Below are positions 62,036 through 64,000 of a DNA stretch of 64,000 nucleotides, piece after piece. The DNA is from Doryteuthis pealeii (lineage: Eukaryota > Mollusca > Cephalopoda > Myopsida > Loliginidae), in NCBI GenBank assembly GCA_023376005.1, contig CM042157.1, positions 26,297,259 to 26,361,258 of the forward strand. Reading direction: 5' to 3'. The notes beneath the pieces were generated by a model, which saw only the letters and a list, made by a program, of their open reading frames with translations, ran no database searches and was not told the origin of the DNA. The position numbers and the translations under genes are program-made. How positions within the stretch are numbered: position 1 is the stretch's first letter; every line of letters starts with the position of its first letter.

Positions 62036-62320
62036 AGGACATCGTGTGGTGTAATGGTTAAAGTCATAGGAAATGGACTCGTAGCTCCGAGTTCAAATCC
62101 TGAACGTGGTAATTGCATTTCACTTAGCGCTAATACCCTTGGGAAAGGTATGAATCCTACTCTCCTTCCAGCTATGGGTAAATTGCAGGACAGACTGGGC
62201 TCTTTAATCTTGGTTAGGCAACCGGTCTAGAAGGAAAACTCTGAATTCAAACCTGCTGAATTCTGGCTAAGAAATTGACCTTGTGTCACATCCATCTCGT
62301 GTAGAGGGGTTAGAAAATAT
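62036..62320 (+). mobile_element. SINE2, full length
   Basis: Head TCGTGTGGTGTAATGGTTAA and CCGAGTTCAAATCCTGAACG, core TTAGCGCTAATACCCTTGGG, 3' end TTGACCTTGTGTCACATCC. A short AT tail. Confidence 0.85.
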
Positions 62321-62396
62321 AAATATATATAACTACTTAAGTACCTACTTACGTATGCCACACCCTGTCATTACCTCAGATAAATAATTGACCATG

Positions 62397-62399
<3 letters not shown>

Positions 62400-62439
<40 letters not shown>

Positions 62440-62445
62440 GCGCAC
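62400..62445. repeat. (GT)n microsatellite
   Basis: A GT run ending GTGCGTGTGCGCACG, next to a decayed A-family element. Confidence 0.95.
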
Positions 62446-62700
62446 GTAGAAAATAAGAAAAATAAGTATTCCAAAAAGATAGATTTATTTTAGATGGTGA
62501 AATCGACATTAAAATGTTTCATTTTTAAACCTATACCAGGACATTAGCAAGAATAAAAAGGAACGCTTTCAACAGTAAAATGAACATTTCTCTAACACGT
62601 TCTCATCTCTCGTTTCAGATTTCCATCACTGGCTAGACAACACTATATTCATCCCAATGTCATGATGAAAGTTGAAAATAAGATAAAAATGAAACTTACG
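62446..62700 (-). mobile_element. Hammerhead element, family A, decayed (S1)
   Basis: Minus-oriented A-family 3' end (AATAAGTATTCCAAAAAGAT..) and ribozyme remnant at 62505-62560: CTGGTAT for CTGATGA, GGTTT-loop, GAAA, helix III ACATTTTAATGT, H17 = C. The core box is destroyed. Confidence 0.5.
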
Positions 62701-62734
62701 GTAAACTGCCGTAAAGTTGTTAAGGTTCTTTTAG

Positions 62735-63148
62735 GATACTTCAAAAAGGTACGCATATAGGGTACGCACCTTTTTCCAAGATGTTGGCTCAAAAATTTGC
62801 CCGGCGTCTTATACATCTTAGGTGAAGTTTGAGACCTCCCGTAGGCCTAGGCTAATCGTCTCTATGATGCTCCCTAACCCAGCTTACACTCAGTACTTTT
62901 ACCTACCCTAAACTCCATGCATCCTTATTGAGATGTCTTGTGTATGCTTATTGCTTGCATGTACTGTCAAATTCCTTTTATACAGCTATGTTTCTGCTTG
63001 TGTAATGCACACCTATACTGTTTTAAACAATATATGCTTAAATACACTAAAAACTTTTTTCCCTGAATTTAACCTGCTGAAATGGTGGAGCGTCTTATAT
63101 ATCCGTCCGTCTTATATGCCCGTGCGTCTTATATGCCGTCAAATGCGG
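62735..63148. mobile_element. TA-target MITE, second copy, opposite orientation
   Basis: The reverse complement of 49840-50179 with insertions: right end TATGCCGTCAAATGCGG then TA (63149-63150), internal GCTTACACTCAGTAC, TAATGCACACC and TTATACAGCTATGTTTCTGC. The left terminus is degraded (TACGCATATAGGG). A 105-codon frame across the right end is incidental. Confidence 0.72.
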
Positions 63149-63150
63149 TA

Positions 63151-63443
63151 GTTTTTATCTTGTTTTTCTTTTCTCCAGTCGTTTCGTCAAAATCTTACGC
63201 GGTGCAACCTTACAGTTGTACTGTAACGTTGTCGTATATGTTGACAGTACCCAAACGTTTATATGAAACGTGGCGGCGGCGACGGTGTATATTATATAGT
63301 GGGTCTCGTCCACGTGCCTCCAAATTCACAGTGCTAAAATGGTGTTCTGCACGTTGCGGTCATCTTGTTGATAAAAATTACAACGCGAGAAATATGTAGT
63401 CACAACTGCTAGCCTTTATTATCGTGCTCGTCTCGTGAGCTCG

Positions 63444-63448
<5 letters not shown>
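63151..63448. other. CpG-richer unassigned block
   Basis: Relatively GC- and CpG-rich (ACGTGGCGGCGGCGACGG near 63270). No domain in any frame and no splice-bounded exon evident. Confidence 0.35.

Positions 63449-63510
<62 letters not shown>
63449..63510. repeat. (GA)n microsatellite
   Basis: A pure GA run between two CpG-richer blocks. Confidence 0.95.
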
Positions 63511-63512
<2 letters not shown>

Positions 63513-64000
63513 TATTAAACTACCGTCATCCCACACGGGACCAAGGGCAGGTCTTAACCCTCCGCTGTTCCAAATCGAAAAGAGACCGGTCCCTTTCTTC
63601 GTTGTTCCACGTCACCACGTGACCCCCGGTTCCGGTCAACACCCGAAACTTCTGGTTGACACTCAATTCTCCGTTCGGGCGTCACGCTTCAGTCAAATCA
63701 TCGTTCATCCTGTTTTTGTGCTCATCACTATTTTTTTGAACCTTTACTCTCTCACTTATTTCTTTCTTCCTACCCCTTCCATTAGTAGTCCTTGCCAAAT
63801 CTAAACTTACACAGTAACAGTTTGGAAGCATGAAGTTTTGTAAGATGCTTTTTCCAGGATTTGTTTTCAAAATTTACGTTCATGTAGTTTTAAAATGGCT
63901 ATATTAGCTTCCCAATATGTGATTATCTGTAATTTATGATAGAGAAAGCATAACGAGATATCGGCTTTAATAACTGCCCATTATGGCCTTAAGTGGGTTG
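63511..64000. other. Unassigned end of window
   Basis: 63555-63650 resembles the reverse complement of 43265-43350 (CCGGTCCCTTTCTTC, GGTTCCGGTCAACACC). A pair of unnamed repeats, possibly LTR-derived. No gene supported. Confidence 0.35.

Overview
This 64 kb window is animal nuclear DNA with no supported host protein-coding gene. It is AT-rich, crowded with (TA)n, (GT/CA)n, (AAT)n and (GA)n microsatellites, and tiled with tRNA-derived SINEs, Helitron ends, mariner and hAT relics and LINE 3' fragments. The repeat types suggest a marine invertebrate, possibly a mollusc or another lophotrochozoan; this is inference and the species cannot be named. All long open frames are low-complexity (YIYI, CVCV, SLSL, RERE) or fall inside transposon relics. 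A run of Ns at 51102-51111 marks an assembly join.

The most striking content is a dense set of hammerhead-ribozyme (HHR) motifs. I count 20 sites on both strands with a CTGAWGA box, usually a helix II, and a GAAA box; helix II is only marginal at H1/H2 and P1 and has a mismatched closing pair at O1 and T1. In most, helix I and helix III can also be paired. They fall into about 14 sequence families. Most lie in small non-autonomous elements made of two outward-facing inverted arms bordered by (TA)n, many ending in a shared TGTCGGATT-type terminal motif. This resembles the HHR-bearing Penelope-like elements and retrozymes known from metazoans, but no reverse transcriptase of that class is present here. 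One family (18701-19003 and 55934-56222) places the ribozyme just downstream of a tRNA-like head: a SINE with a self-cleaving body.

Layout. 0-5 kb: LINE 3' ends, a 629-bp Helitron inserted in an AAT tract, and an inverted HHR element. 5-11.3 kb: SINE1 and SINE2 copies, an inverted SINE duplication, a hAT MITE, and a tail-to-tail pair of a retroelement called R here. 11.4-15.6 kb: three HHR elements, TA arrays and SINE2. 16-18.3 kb: a 178-bp tandem satellite grown from the R 3' end. 18.6-24.3 kb: SINE-HHR E1, HHR F, a mariner pseudogene, large palindromes and a LINE zinc-finger fragment. 25.2-27.8 kb is nearly featureless. 27.8-30.2 kb: a full-length R copy with target-site duplications, a head-to-head HHR palindrome, and HHR I. 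31-38 kb: composite repeats, HHR J, Helitron ends and SINE1. 39.6-40.5 kb: an AG-rich tract. 40.8-41.8 kb: three A/T-family HHR elements. 45.2-48.7 kb: a decayed tandem array carrying nested insertions. 49.1-53.2 kb: SINEs, a TA-target MITE inside SINE2, HHR B2 and a third Helitron. 53.4-56.6 kb: HHRs N, O, P and E2. 57-64 kb: SINE2, a hAT MITE, HHR R1, a second TA-MITE and GA repeats.

Nothing here forms an operon or pathway. The shared logic is parasitic: Pol III-type heads, ribozyme processing motifs and insertion next to microsatellites.
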